Notes: generated by a model from the letters alone, not told the origin. 64,000 nucleotides of DNA from Rhodothalassium salexigens DSM 2132 (GCF_004341375.1 NZ_SLXO01000013.1:1-64000), one strand, 5' to 3'. Counted from the first letter of the stretch, positions 7,788 through 16,639 are shown. Program-made: numbers and translations.

Positions 7788-9422
7788 CTATTCGGCCGCC
7801 ACCGGTTCCTTGGCGCGTTCGCGCAGGATGAACTTCTGGATCTTGCCGGTCGAGGTCTTGGGCAGGTCGCAGAAGACGATGTGGCGTGGCGCCTTGAAGT
7901 GCGCCATCTCGGCGCGGCAGAAGGCGACGATCTCGGCCTCGGTGGCGGTCTGACCCGGCTTGAGGGTGACGAAGGCACACGGCGTTTCGCCCCATGTCTC
8001 GTCCGGCTTGGCGACCACCGCAGCTTCGAGCACCGCGGGGTGCTGGTAGAGCACACCCTCGACCTCGATCGACGAGATGTTCTCGCCGCCTGAGATGATG
8101 ATATCCTTCGACCGGTCGCGGATCTCGATATAGCCGTCGGGGTGCTTGACCGCCAAGTCGCCCGAATGGAACCAGCCGCCGCGGAACGCCTCTTCGGTGG
8201 CGGTGGGGTTCTTCAGATAGCCCTTCATGACCACATTGCCGCGGAACACGATCTCGCCCAGGGTTTCGCCGTCGGCGGGCACCGGCACCATGGTCTCGGG
8301 GTCCATCACGTCGAGCCCTTCAAGCACCATGAAGCGCACGCCCTGGCGCGCCTTGAGCGCGGCCCGGTCGGCCAGCGGCAGGTGGTCCCATTCCTTGTGC
8401 CAGGCGCACACCGTGGCCGGCCCATAAGTTTCGGTCAGGCCGTAGCCGTGGGTGATCGTGGCGCCGGTGTCCTCCATGGCTTCGATCACCCGGGGCGGCG
8501 GCGCGGCCCCGGCGGTCAATACCCGCAACCCTTGCGGCAGCTTGGCACGCAGCGTCTCCTCGGCGTTGGCGATCATGTTGAGCACGATCGGCGCGCCGCA
8601 CATATGGGTGACGCCGTGTTCGGCGATATTGTTGATGATCGGCTCGGCGGCCACCTTGCGCAGGCACACATGGGTGCCGCCCTGCATGGTCACGCCCCAG
8701 GGGAAGCACCAGCCATTGCAGTGGAACATGGGCAGCGTCCACAGATAGACCGGGTCGTGGCCCATGTCCCAGGCCTGGACGTTGCCGATGGCGTTCAGCA
8801 TGGCGCCGCGGTGGTGGTAGACCACGCCCTTGGGGTTGCCCGTGGTGCCCGAGGTGTAGTTGAGCGCGATCGCCTGCCAGCCATCCTCGATGTGCCAGAC
8901 CTCCTCATGGGGGTCGCCCTCGGCCAAGAGGTCGTCGTATGACATCGGCACCAGCCGGTTGTCGGGGCCTTCGGGGTCGGCCAGGTCGATCACCAGTGGC
9001 GAGCGTGCCGCGTGGCCCAGTGCCGCGCGCGCCAGGTCGGCGAACTCGCCGTCGACCAGCAGCGCGTCGCATTCGCCATGGTCGAGGATGAAGCCGACCG
9101 CTGCCGCGTCGAGCCGGTAATTGATCGAGTTGAGCACCGCGCCGGTCATCGGTACCGCGAAGTGCGCCTCCAGGTGCGGCGGGATATTGGGCGCCAGCAC
9201 CGAGACGGTGGAACCGGGGCCGATGCCGCGGCCTTTGAGCGCCGAGGCGAGCCGGCGCACGCGCTCCAGCATCTGAGCATAGGTGAAGCGCTGGCGGCCG
9301 TGGATCACGGCGACACGGTCGGGGTAGGCCTCGGCCGTGCGCAGCAGAAAATCCACCGGCGACAGCGGTACGTGGTTCGCCTCCTGTCGGGCCAGGAAAT
9401 CCGCTTCGAACGGGTTGGTCAT
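7788..9422 (-). CDS. AMP-forming acyl-CoA synthetase (AlkK/DmdB-like)
   Basis: A 544-residue ANL-superfamily ligase that activates a carboxylic acid as acyl-AMP and then the CoA thioester. The P-loop YTSGTTGNPKG is at residues 189-199. The GYGLTE motif and the hinge region with GWFHSGD and DRSKDIIISGGENIS lie in the second half, and the catalytic lysine motif KTSTGKIQK is near the C-terminus. The sequence style (PLSPVDFLLRTAEAYPDRVAV at the N-terminus) is that of medium-chain acyl-CoA ligases such as AlkK, and of the DMSP-pathway enzyme DmdB. The exact acid cannot be assigned. The gene is monocistronic, adjacent to the Abi island, with a hairpin downstream. Start ATG 9422 has GGAGGTAACC before it. 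Confidence 0.92.
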   Translation of the reverse strand: MTNPFEADFLARQEANHVPLSPVDFLLRTAEAYPDRVAVIHGRQRFTYAQMLERVRRLASALKGRGIGPGSTVSVLAPNIPPHLEAHFAVPMTGAVLNSINYRLDAAAVGFILDHGECDALLVDGEFADLARAALGHAARSPLVIDLADPEGPDNRLVPMSYDDLLAEGDPHEEVWHIEDGWQAIALNYTSGTTGNPKGVVYHHRGAMLNAIGNVQAWDMGHDPVYLWTLPMFHCNGWCFPWGVTMQGGTHVCLRKVAAEPIINNIAEHGVTHMCGAPIVLNMIANAEETLRAKLPQGLRVLTAGAAPPPRVIEAMEDTGATITHGYGLTETYGPATVCAWHKEWDHLPLADRAALKARQGVRFMVLEGLDVMDPETMVPVPADGETLGEIVFRGNVVMKGYLKNPTATEEAFRGGWFHSGDLAVKHPDGYIEIRDRSKDIIISGGENISSIEVEGVLYQHPAVLEAAVVAKPDETWGETPCAFVTLKPGQTATEAEIVAFCRAEMAHFKAPRHIVFCDLPKTSTGKIQKFILRERAKEPVAAE

Positions 9423-9652
9423 GGCGGTTACCTCCGAATGCGCTGAAAGGGCGGGGAGTGTGACAACGCAACCGGGCGAGCGGCAGTCAGACTTTGGTCT
9501 TAAATTACGTTAACGCTTGATTTGCCGCAGCTTCTCGGCCTGAAACAGCACCATGTTCGACCGTCAGTGTAGCACGGATCGCGCGATTGTCTCGATCGAC
9601 GCGCCCGGCTAGGCTCGCCCCCTCGCATCGTCGTTTCCCCTGGAGCCCTCCT

Positions 9653-10267
9653 ATGCGTCTTGGTCCGGTCCGTCCGTTTGTCTTGCTGTTCGCTTTGGCC
9701 GCGGCCGCGTGGGGGCCGGTGCACGCTCAGGACGACGAGGCGGCGACGCGCGAGGCAAGCTTTTGGGCGCGCATCGCCGACAGCGATGACCCGGCGCTGT
9801 TCGAGGCCTATCTCGCCGAGGTCAAGGCGGGGCTGTTTCCGGGCGCCTATGCCGCCGAGGCCGAGGCCCGGCTCGACGCCCTGACCGCGCCCGAGGCGCC
9901 GCCCGAGGCCGACTCAGACGGCTTCATCACCCGGAAAAGCGGCTTGCGTTATAAGGTGTTGACGGCCGGCGGCGGCGCCCAGCCCGGCCCCGGCGACATG
10001 GTGCGCGTGCACTATGAAGGCCGGCTCGCCGACGGCACGGTGTTCGACAGCACCTATGACCGCGACAAACCGGCGGTGTTCGCCGTGCGCGGCGTGATCC
10101 GTGGCTGGCAGGAAGCGCTGTTGATGATGCGCGAGGGCGACAAGTGGCTGTTGGAGATCCCGTCTTACCTGGCCTATGGCAAGAACGGTACCGACACGAT
10201 CCCGCCCGACGCCGACCTGACCTTCGAGGTGGAGTTGATCAAGATCACCTTCCGCGCCGGCCGCTAA
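9653..10267 (+). CDS. exported FKBP-type peptidyl-prolyl isomerase
   Basis: A 204-residue product. It has a signal peptide (MRLGPVRPFVLLFALAAAAW, with likely cleavage after VHA), an Ala/Glu-rich helical spacer to about residue 90, then one FKBP domain (about 95-202) with VHYEGRLADGTVFDST, RGVIRGWQEALLMM and PSYLAYG, the core proline-binding elements. It should catalyse cis-trans prolyl isomerisation in the periplasm, like the FkpA/Mip class but with a shorter helical segment. ATG 9653 was chosen over the in-frame codon at 9587 because only this start gives a clean signal peptide and has TGGAG 8 bases upstream. It is convergent with fbaB and shares a hairpin terminator with it. Confidence 0.9.
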   Translation: MRLGPVRPFVLLFALAAAAWGPVHAQDDEAATREASFWARIADSDDPALFEAYLAEVKAGLFPGAYAAEAEARLDALTAPEAPPEADSDGFITRKSGLRYKVLTAGGGAQPGPGDMVRVHYEGRLADGTVFDSTYDRDKPAVFAVRGVIRGWQEALLMMREGDKWLLEIPSYLAYGKNGTDTIPPDADLTFEVELIKITFRAGR

Positions 10268-10304
10268 GCCGCTGAGCCGCTGAGCCGCTGAGCCGCCGCA
10301 CCGG

Positions 10305-10349
10305 CGCCCGATCAGCGCCGGCGTGTCGCAGGCCGGCGCCGATCGGGCG
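10305..10349. terminator. shared bidirectional hairpin terminator
   Basis: An 18-base inverted repeat with a single mismatch (10305-10322 with 10332-10349) and a 9-base loop, between the convergent FKBP and aldolase genes. Just before it is a small tandem repeat of GCCGCTGA (three units from 10268). There is no T-tract on either side. Confidence 0.65.
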
Positions 10350-10358
10350 GCCGTCCGG

Positions 10359-11279
10359 TCAGGCCTTGTCGCGATAGATCTGTACGATGGTGTCGAGCAT
10401 GGCCAGTGCCTCGTCGCGCGGGCGCTGGAACGTGTTGCGGCCGATGATCGAGCCGTTGCCGCCGCCGTCGCGGATCGCCCGGGCGTCGTCGAACACCGAC
10501 GTTTCGCCGCGCTTGGCGCCGCCCGAGAACACCACCAGCCGCCGGCCGGCGAACGCGCAGCGCATCACATGGGCGACCCGCTCGGCCGGGCTGGCGGCGG
10601 CGACGCCCTGGGCCTCATAGACCTGGGCCGCCTCGCTTTGTTCCAGATGCTCGCCGGGCAGCTTGACCTTGATCACATGGGCGCCCATCAGGGCGGCCAG
10701 ATGGGCGGCGTAAGCGGTGACGTCGAGCGCGGTTTCGCCGGCCTTGGACAGGTCGCCGCCGCGCGGATAGCTCCACACCACCGCGGCGAGGCCGGCGGCC
10801 TTGGCCTCGGCGATCAACTCGCGCAGTTCCTCGGCCATCTCGTTGAACCAGGGCGAGCCCGGATAGAGCGTGAAGCCGATCGCCGAGCAGCCGAGGCGCA
10901 GCGCATCCTCGACCGAGCCGTGCACCGCCTGGTCCTTCTCGGTCGCCCAGCTGTTCGACGAATTGACCTTGAGGATGGTGGGGATCTGGCCGGCAAATCG
11001 GTCGGCGCCGGCTTCCAGCATGCCCAAGGGGGCGGCATAGGCGTTCAGCCCGGCGTCGATGGCCAGTTGATAGTGATAGTGCGGGTCGTAGGCGGGCGGG
11101 TTGGCGGCGAAGGAGCGCGCCGGCCCATGCTCGAACCCCTGGTCGACCGGCAGGATCACCATGCGCCCGGTACCGCCGAGCCGGCCATGGCCCAGAAGCC
11201 GCGCCAGATTGGCCTTGGTGCCGGGATTGTCGGCCTCGTACTTGGCGAGGATGTCCTTGACCTTGCGGGTGATCTTCAT
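10359..11279 (-). CDS. fbaB: class I fructose-bisphosphate aldolase (DhnA/FbaB type)
   Basis: A 306-residue TIM-barrel aldolase of the DhnA/FbaB family, a Schiff-base enzyme cleaving or forming fructose 1,6-bisphosphate. Family elements are MVILPVDQGFEHGP near residue 40, the strand HVIKVKLPGEH with the candidate Schiff-base lysine near residue 205, and the phosphate-binding ends FSGGAKRGE and GSIIGRNTFQRP. Start ATG 11279. With PPDK elsewhere in the window this fits a gluconeogenic or reversible glycolytic role. No operon partner is obvious: the upstream gene (lysE-like) is same-strand but separated by ~135 bases. Confidence 0.92.
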   Translation of the reverse strand: MKITRKVKDILAKYEADNPGTKANLARLLGHGRLGGTGRMVILPVDQGFEHGPARSFAANPPAYDPHYHYQLAIDAGLNAYAAPLGMLEAGADRFAGQIPTILKVNSSNSWATEKDQAVHGSVEDALRLGCSAIGFTLYPGSPWFNEMAEELRELIAEAKAAGLAAVVWSYPRGGDLSKAGETALDVTAYAAHLAALMGAHVIKVKLPGEHLEQSEAAQVYEAQGVAAASPAERVAHVMRCAFAGRRLVVFSGGAKRGETSVFDDARAIRDGGGNGSIIGRNTFQRPRDEALAMLDTIVQIYRDKA

Positions 11280-11414
11280 GGCCGCTGTGCCCCCTTTCTC
11301 ATGCTGTCCATCCGGGGTCCGCAGGCGGCCCGGACACGGTCTTCGCGAGGCTATCTACACAAGCCCGGGCGTGGAGACAATCCAGGGCCCGCGCGGCTCC
11401 CAGTCCGCCCGGCG

Positions 11415-12044
11415 CTAGCGGTCCAGCACCAGCTTGACCGACAAGCCGGCAAGCACGGTGCCGGCAACCCGGTCGAGCGTCGGCTTGAGCCGGCCATAGG
11501 CGCCCTGCAGCCGGTCGGTCGACAGGGCATAGGCGACGATCAGATACCAGCCGCACTCGATCGCGAACACCATCGGCACCAGCACCGCGTAGAACACCGC
11601 CGGCGGGTCGGGCGGCAACAGGGTGACGAAGATCGAGCCGAAGAACACCGCCACCTTGGGGTTGGCCAATTGGGTGAACAGCCCGCGCCGGACCGCGCGC
11701 CGCCGCGTCTGGCCGAGCGGTGTGGCACCGCCATGGCCGGTGGCCAGCGGCGTGCGCGCGTGCCGCCACAGCATGATCGCCAGCCAGGCCAGATAGGCGC
11801 CGCCGGCCAGTTTGACGGCGGTGTAGAGCCACGGCACGGCGGCGAACAGCAACTTGAGCCCGAACAGCGCGCCGAGCCCCCAGACCACCGAGCCCAGGCC
11901 CAGACCCACCGCGGTCCAGGCGGCGGCCACCCGGGTCGACCCGACCGCGGTGCGCGCCACCACCAGCAGGCTCGGCCCCGGGCTGACCACCGCCACCGCC
12001 TGCGCCAGCCCGACGCCCAATAAAACCGGCAATAGGTCGATCAC
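11415..12044 (-). CDS. LysE/RhtB family exporter
   Basis: A 209-residue inner-membrane protein with about six hydrophobic helices. The signature near the N-terminus (GVGLAQAVAVVSPGPSLLVVA) and the LANPKVAVFFGSIF helix are hallmarks of the LysE/RhtB amino-acid exporter family. It probably exports an amino acid or derivative by proton exchange; the substrate is not predictable. Translation starts at GTG 12044, with AAGGAGG about 11 bases upstream. An ATG between the ribosome binding site and this start is out of frame. It lies downstream of the tetR-like gene on the same strand, but a hairpin separates them. Confidence 0.88.
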   Translation of the reverse strand: MIDLLPVLLGVGLAQAVAVVSPGPSLLVVARTAVGSTRVAAAWTAVGLGLGSVVWGLGALFGLKLLFAAVPWLYTAVKLAGGAYLAWLAIMLWRHARTPLATGHGGATPLGQTRRRAVRRGLFTQLANPKVAVFFGSIFVTLLPPDPPAVFYAVLVPMVFAIECGWYLIVAYALSTDRLQGAYGRLKPTLDRVAGTVLAGLSVKLVLDR

Positions 12045-12160
12045 GGCCCCATTATCCTCCTTGACGTTTCGCGCACCGCCTCTGCCGTCGGCGGACCGGC
12101 GCCCCGCGCCGGTGACTGTTCCATAGCGTCAGCCTGCCGCAATCGTCTCGCCGAGGGAAG

Positions 12161-12187
12161 CGGTCGCCCGCGTTGGGCGGGCGACCG
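12161..12187 (-). terminator. hairpin terminator after the tetR-like gene
   Basis: A perfect 11-base inverted repeat (12161-12171 with 12177-12187) and a 5-base loop, 34 bases past the stop codon of the regulator. It suggests the regulator and lysE-like gene are separate transcription units. Confidence 0.6.
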
Positions 12188-12221
12188 GGCGTATCGGTCT
12201 GTATCGGATCGCCCGAAAGGC

Positions 12222-13019
12222 TCAGGCGTCGGCCGGTTGTTCGGCCGCATCGACGCCGCGGCGCAACAGCGTCAACATGGTCTCGGCGATGGCGTCGGGC
12301 GTCAGGCCGTCGGGGCGATACCAGTGGAGCGCCCAGCTAAGGGCGCCGAACAGGGTCAAGCGGAACAGCCGCCGGTCGACCCCTGCGGCCAAGGGAACCC
12401 GGTCGATCAGATCGATAAACTGTCGTTCATAAACCGCGCGCTCCGCCACCATCTCGTCGCGCACATCCTGGCCCAGGGTCTTGATGAACTCGGGCGTGAC
12501 CACTTGGGCGTAGGCACTGCCGTCCAGCAGCACCCGCAGATGCGCCGCACAGGCCGCCGCCAGCGCCGCCCAGGCGTCGCTGTCGCACCCGGCCGGGCCG
12601 CCGGACTGCGCCGTCGTCTGACTGTCGCCTTGGGACGCTCTCTTGGCGGCCGCCTCGGCCGCTTTCTGGCCGGTTGTCCGGCCGGGCAATGGGCCCGCCG
12701 CCGGTCCCGCCGCCTGTCTCGCCACCCGTTCCAGCGTCGGTCCCGCCGCCTGAAATGGCGCCAGCGCGGCCTCCACCTCGGCGGTGAAATGGGCCACGCC
12801 TTCGCGGTGAACGGCCAGCAAAAGCCGCTCCTTGGACGCGAAGTGATAGTAGACCGACCCCGGCAGCATATCGACCGCCGCGGCGATATCGCGGATCGAG
12901 GTGCCGGCATAGCCCTTGGCGACGAATAGGTTCGCCGCGGCGTCGAGCAGCGCTTGGCGACGGCTGCTGCCGCCGCGCCCGTCAGCGGTGCCGGCCGGCG
13001 GTTCGGGCGGTTGTGTCAC
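12222..13019 (-). CDS. TetR/AcrR family transcriptional regulator
   Basis: A 265-residue regulator. The N-terminal TetR helix-turn-helix spans about 20-70 (RRQALLDAAANLFVAKGYAG, then SIRDIAAAVDMLPGSVYYHF). The C-terminal ligand domain resembles KstR2-like regulators (DVRDEMVAERAVYERQFIDL). An unusual Ala/Gly/Gln-rich segment, about 100-150, interrupts the C-terminal domain and makes it ~50 residues longer than typical members; it looks like a low-complexity insertion in a loop. Start is GTG 13019. The likely targets are itself or lipid/acyl-CoA genes (for example the synthetase at 7788), which is inference from family only. Confidence 0.88.
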   Translation of the reverse strand: MTQPPEPPAGTADGRGGSSRRQALLDAAANLFVAKGYAGTSIRDIAAAVDMLPGSVYYHFASKERLLLAVHREGVAHFTAEVEAALAPFQAAGPTLERVARQAAGPAAGPLPGRTTGQKAAEAAAKRASQGDSQTTAQSGGPAGCDSDAWAALAAACAAHLRVLLDGSAYAQVVTPEFIKTLGQDVRDEMVAERAVYERQFIDLIDRVPLAAGVDRRLFRLTLFGALSWALHWYRPDGLTPDAIAETMLTLLRRGVDAAEQPADA

Positions 13020-13408
13020 GATTTTCCAAGCCCCTCACGATCCGGCGCCGGGGTGTCCGCGCGCCGATGGTCACTGCCCCGAACCGTCTATTGATTGCGT
13101 TTAGGGTTTACCGGGTCAAGAAAGCAATTCTCCAAGTCAGTGTGCATTGAGGCCCGAGCGCCCGTGGCACCGATTCCGATTGTCTCTCCCCCCTGTCTGT
13201 TGGCGATGATCGTTCCGTCTGCGTCGACGGGCAAAAGCGGTTCGTTCGACAGGTCGGTGATCATTTCGAAACCGTAACAAATTGGCTTTCGAGGGCGCAA
13301 ACGCCGGGTGAACAGCCGCTTTCGGGGTGATTGCGAACCGGTTTTCATTGACCGGGAAATTTTCGTCCCCATACCCTTCCTGTACGGATCATTAACAGGG
13401 AGGACAGG
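13020..13408. promoter_or_regulatory. divergent intergenic region, tetR-like / carbonic anhydrase
   Basis: About 390 bases between divergently transcribed genes, of lower GC in the right half. Open frames here are short and have no start signals. It must hold promoters for both neighbours, but I cannot pin -35/-10 boxes or a TetR palindrome with confidence. AGGGAGGA at about 13397-13404 is the ribosome binding site of the carbonic anhydrase. Confidence 0.4.
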
Positions 13409-14164
13409 GTGCCCAAACTTACTGCCGGCGTCGTTAAGTTCCAGCGTGAGGTCTATCCAGACCGCCGCGCCATGTTCGAAACGCTGACCCAAGGCCAGAA
13501 ACCCGAAGCGTTGTTCATTACCTGTTCAGATAGCCGGGTCGACCCCACCATGGTCACGCAGACCGAGCCGGGCGAACTGTTCATCTGTCGAAACGCCGGC
13601 AACATCGTGCCCCCCCACACCACGCATACCGGCGCCATGACGGCGGCGATCGAATACGCCATCGGTGCGCTCAAGGTGCCACACATCGTCGTTTGCGGTC
13701 ATTCGCAATGCGGTGCGATGACCGGTGCGCTCAACCCTGACAGTCTCGCAGACTTGCCGCACACCCACGAATGGCTCGACTATGCGCGCGCGGCGGTGCA
13801 GATCGTGCAGACGCGCGATCGCGAATTGAGCCAAGAAGAAAAGCTCAAGCGGCTGATCGAGGAAAACGTTATCCTTCAACTCACCCACCTGCGCTCGCAC
13901 CCTTATGTGGCCCAGGCGCTGGCCGAGGGCACGGTGACCTTGCGCGGCTGGGTTTATGATATCGGAACCGGCGGCATGCACGCGCTTGACGAGAGCCGGC
14001 GGGCTTTTGTACCCGTTGATGAGTTGTATAGCGACCTGCCCGACGCTCAGCCCGACAATTTGACCACCTCCATGGCCAAAGCGGTGCGCGACGCCGCGGC
14101 GGGCCCCGTTGGGCCCGGTGGCGGATGCTGCACGAACACCGGCCCCGGTCAGGAGGTGACATGA
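13409..14164 (+). CDS. beta-class carbonic anhydrase
   Basis: A 251-residue zinc enzyme interconverting CO2 and bicarbonate. The zinc ligands of the beta class are visible: Cys39 in TCSDSR, His98 and Cys101 in CGHSQCGAM, plus the Asp41/Arg43 dyad. The C-terminus has a Gly-rich tail with a CC pair. Start is GTG 13409 with a strong AGGGAGGA site about 4 bases upstream. Its stop codon overlaps the start of the SulP transporter gene (ATGA), so the two are translationally coupled. This supports a joint role in bicarbonate supply or pH balance, as in other carbonic anhydrase-SulP pairs. Confidence 0.95.
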   Translation: MPKLTAGVVKFQREVYPDRRAMFETLTQGQKPEALFITCSDSRVDPTMVTQTEPGELFICRNAGNIVPPHTTHTGAMTAAIEYAIGALKVPHIVVCGHSQCGAMTGALNPDSLADLPHTHEWLDYARAAVQIVQTRDRELSQEEKLKRLIEENVILQLTHLRSHPYVAQALAEGTVTLRGWVYDIGTGGMHALDESRRAFVPVDELYSDLPDAQPDNLTTSMAKAVRDAAAGPVGPGGGCCTNTGPGQEVT

Positions 14165-15837
14165 AAGCCAGCAAATTCTTCGATCCATCCAATCTGCGCG
14201 GCGACATCTATGGTGGCCTGACCGCCGGCGTCGTGGCTCTGCCATTGGCGCTCGCCTTCGGTGCCGCATCAGGGGTCGGCCCGATCGCCGGGCTGTGGGG
14301 CGCCATTCTGGTCGGGTTCTTCGCCGCCCTGTTCGGCGGTACGCCGACCAACGTCTCCGGGCCCACGGGGCCCATGGTGGTGGTGTTCGCGGGCGTGGTG
14401 TCGTCGTTTTCCGGCCACCCGGAATTGATCTTCGCCACCGTCGTACTGGCCGGTCTGATCCAGGTCGCCATGGGCGCGGTGCGGCTCGGCCGCTATATCC
14501 GGCTGGTGCCGTACCCGGTGATCTCGGGCTTCATGTCGGGCATCGGCATCATCATCATCGCGTTGCAGGCGTCGCGGCTGTTCGGTCATGCGCCGTCGGA
14601 AACCGGCACCATCGCAGCCTTGGCGGCGATCCCTCAGGCGGCGAGCGATCCGGTCTGGGCGGCCCTGGCGGTGGGCGGGTTGTGCCTGGCCATCGTCTTC
14701 CTGTGGCCGGCGCGCTGGGGACGGATCGTGCCCGGCCCGTTGGTCGCTCTTGTGGCCGGCACGCTGGCCAGCTTGTGGCTCAATTCGGTGATGGCGGTGC
14801 CCGCGCCGGTGTTGGGCGACATTCCCACCGGCTTTCCCGACTTCCAGATGCCGGCGATCACCGCCGACAGCGCGGTGATCATCGGCAAGGCGGCGGTCAT
14901 TTTGGCGCTTTTGGGCGCCATCGACAGCCTGTTGACCTCGCTGGTGGCCGACAACATGACCCGCTCGCGCCACGACGCCAATCGCGAGTTGATGGGCCAG
15001 GGCATCGGCAACGCCATCGCCGGCCTGTTCGGCGGCGTGCCCGGCGCCGGCGCGACCATGCGCACGGTGGTCAATATCCGCACCGGCGGGCGCACGCGGC
15101 TGTCGGGCATGATCCATGCGCTGGTGCTGTTGGCCGTGGTGATCAGTCTGGCGCCGCTGGCCGAAGCGATCCCGCACGCCGTGCTGGCCGGGATCCTGAT
15201 CAAGGTGGGCGTCGATATCGTCGACTGGTCGTACCTGAAGGTCGCCCATCGCGGCCCGCGTTGGGACCTGGCGTTGATGGCGCTGGTGCTGGGGCTGACC
15301 GTGTTCGTCGATCTGATCACCGCGGTCGGGGTTGGCGTCGTCTTGGCGGCGATCGCGTTCGTCAAGCAGATCGCCGACACCCAGATCGAGCGCTTTGCCA
15401 CCATCAAGGACCGGGTCAGCGACCCCGAGGAGCGCGCATTGCTCGACGAGGCCGGCGGCCGGGTGGTGATGTTCGACTTCGGCGGGCCGCTCAGCTTCGG
15501 CGCGGCGGCCGACATGGGCCACCAGGTGCGCGAACGCACCGATAATGGCACCGCCTATCTGGTGCTCGATTTCTCGCGCCTGCCAACCATCGATCTGTCG
15601 GCCACCCGAGCGGTCGAGGACATCATCCAGGACGGGCGCCGGTCCGGCAAACGGGTCCTCATCACCGGGATGAACGACGAGGTCCGCGCGACCCTGTCGA
15701 ACCTCAAGGCCGACCGCGACCTGGGGCCAGGGGCGCATTATCCCAGCCGGGTCGAGGCCCTGCGCGACATCGTTGCCGATCTCAAGGGCCGAGCCGACGG
15801 CGCCGGCGGATCGGACCGCGCGGTGGCGCCGGCATGA
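14161..15837 (+). CDS. SulP family anion transporter with STAS domain
   Basis: A 558-residue inner-membrane permease. It starts at ATG 14161, overlapping the carbonic anhydrase stop by 4 bases, with AGGAGGT immediately upstream. The N-terminal sulfate-permease motif (GLTAGVVALPLALAFG) and the GPTGPMVVVFAG segment are followed by about 10-12 membrane helices, then a cytoplasmic STAS domain (about 430-545; VVMFDFGGPLSFGAA, IDLSATRAVEDI). SulP proteins carry sulfate, bicarbonate or dicarboxylates; pairing with carbonic anhydrase favours bicarbonate (BicA-like), which is inference. The gene overlaps the next small gene by ATGA as well. Confidence 0.92.
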   Translation: MKASKFFDPSNLRGDIYGGLTAGVVALPLALAFGAASGVGPIAGLWGAILVGFFAALFGGTPTNVSGPTGPMVVVFAGVVSSFSGHPELIFATVVLAGLIQVAMGAVRLGRYIRLVPYPVISGFMSGIGIIIIALQASRLFGHAPSETGTIAALAAIPQAASDPVWAALAVGGLCLAIVFLWPARWGRIVPGPLVALVAGTLASLWLNSVMAVPAPVLGDIPTGFPDFQMPAITADSAVIIGKAAVILALLGAIDSLLTSLVADNMTRSRHDANRELMGQGIGNAIAGLFGGVPGAGATMRTVVNIRTGGRTRLSGMIHALVLLAVVISLAPLAEAIPHAVLAGILIKVGVDIVDWSYLKVAHRGPRWDLALMALVLGLTVFVDLITAVGVGVVLAAIAFVKQIADTQIERFATIKDRVSDPEERALLDEAGGRVVMFDFGGPLSFGAAADMGHQVRERTDNGTAYLVLDFSRLPTIDLSATRAVEDIIQDGRRSGKRVLITGMNDEVRATLSNLKADRDLGPGAHYPSRVEALRDIVADLKGRADGAGGSDRAVAPA

Positions 15838-16073
15838 GCGACCGCCGCGGCCGGCTGCCGGTGAGCCCCTGCGTCGGGGTTTGTACGCTCGACCCCGGCA
15901 CCGGCTGGTGCCGGGGCTGTGCCCGGACCGGCGACGAGATTGGCCGCTGGGCCGGTGCCGATCCGGCCTGGCGGGCCGCCGTCTGGGCGCGGCTGCCGGC
16001 CCGCGCCCAGCGCTTGGGCATCAAGGTGGTGCCGCCGCCCGGCGGTGCCGGCGATAACCGCTCGGACGCTTGA
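15834..16073 (+). CDS. DUF1289 domain protein (small Cys-rich)
   Basis: A 79-residue protein with PCVGVCTLDPGTGWCRGC at about 12-29, the four-cysteine pattern of DUF1289 proteins, followed by the GDEIGRW segment. The cysteine arrangement suggests metal or iron-sulfur binding; no function is established. It overlaps the SulP gene by ATGA (15834-15837) and is likely the third gene of the carbonic anhydrase operon. Confidence 0.85.
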   Translation: MSDRRGRLPVSPCVGVCTLDPGTGWCRGCARTGDEIGRWAGADPAWRAAVWARLPARAQRLGIKVVPPPGGAGDNRSDA

Positions 16074-16142
16074 CAGTCGGGGCGGTGAGGGCCTTATGAG
16101 ACCCGTCCCGTCAATCGATTGAGACCAAGGAGCAGGACGCCC

Positions 16143-16454
16143 ATGGGCAAGACCGATATCGACCGCAAGACTGTGCTGGACGGCGCCGCACTGGACGAGG
16201 CGCTGGCCGGGCTCGACGGCTGGGCCCAATTGGAGGGCCGGGCCGCTATCGCCAAGACGTTCAAGTTCAAGGACTTCAGCCAAGCCTTCGCGTTCATGAC
16301 CCGGGCCGCCTTGCGCGCCGAGACGCTCGACCACCACCCTGAATGGTTCAATGTCTACAACAAGGTGGACGTGACGTTGGCGACCCACGATGCGGGCGGG
16401 GTGACCGCGCTCGATACCACCATGGCGGCCGATATGAACCGCTTTGCCGGCTGA
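16143..16454 (+). CDS. phhB: 4a-hydroxytetrahydrobiopterin dehydratase (PCD/DCoH)
   Basis: A 103-residue pterin-4a-carbinolamine dehydratase. The active-site signature [20 protein letters not shown] is at about 65-85, with THD and the late D residues conserved. The enzyme recycles the oxidised pterin after aromatic amino acid hydroxylation. ATG 16143 was chosen because AAGGAGCAGG lies just upstream; an in-frame ATG at 16119 lacks a site. No phenylalanine hydroxylase is present nearby, so PCD may serve another pterin role. It is possibly the last gene of the operon (70 bases after DUF1289). Confidence 0.9.
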   Translation: MGKTDIDRKTVLDGAALDEALAGLDGWAQLEGRAAIAKTFKFKDFSQAFAFMTRAALRAETLDHHPEWFNVYNKVDVTLATHDAGGVTALDTTMAADMNRFAG

Positions 16455-16639
16455 CCCGGAGGCGGGCCCGGAGCCCGGGCCGCAGATCGGCGACCGCCGC
16501 AACGGCCGGGACGGGTGACGCGGCGGCAAGCGGGTGCTAGGAACGGCCCACCCTGGCCCCGACCAGGAAACTCGGGTGCGCCCGAATGTGTCTGTGGGAC
16601 GGGGCCGACCTGACTTGACCAGGAAAGAACGGCCCGCCG

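Noticed and set aside
7533-8093. 186-codon plus-strand frame spanning IS copy B and the synthetase 3' end
   Set aside because: It joins an IS remnant to the antisense of the acyl-CoA synthetase gene; no ribosome binding site or family match.
9500-9513. TTAA-N6-TTAA resembling a CtrA cell-cycle regulator site upstream of the acyl-CoA synthetase
   Set aside because: The accepted CtrA pattern has a 7-base spacer; here it is 6, and the gene is not a typical CtrA target.
10268-10291. Three tandem GCCGCTGA units after the FKBP gene, considered as a CRISPR or regulatory repeat
   Set aside because: Too short and without spacers; most likely simple slippage next to a terminator hairpin.
13088-13492. 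134-codon minus-strand frame between the tetR-like and carbonic anhydrase genes
   Set aside because: It overlaps the start of the well-supported carbonic anhydrase gene, lacks a start signal and has no recognisable family.
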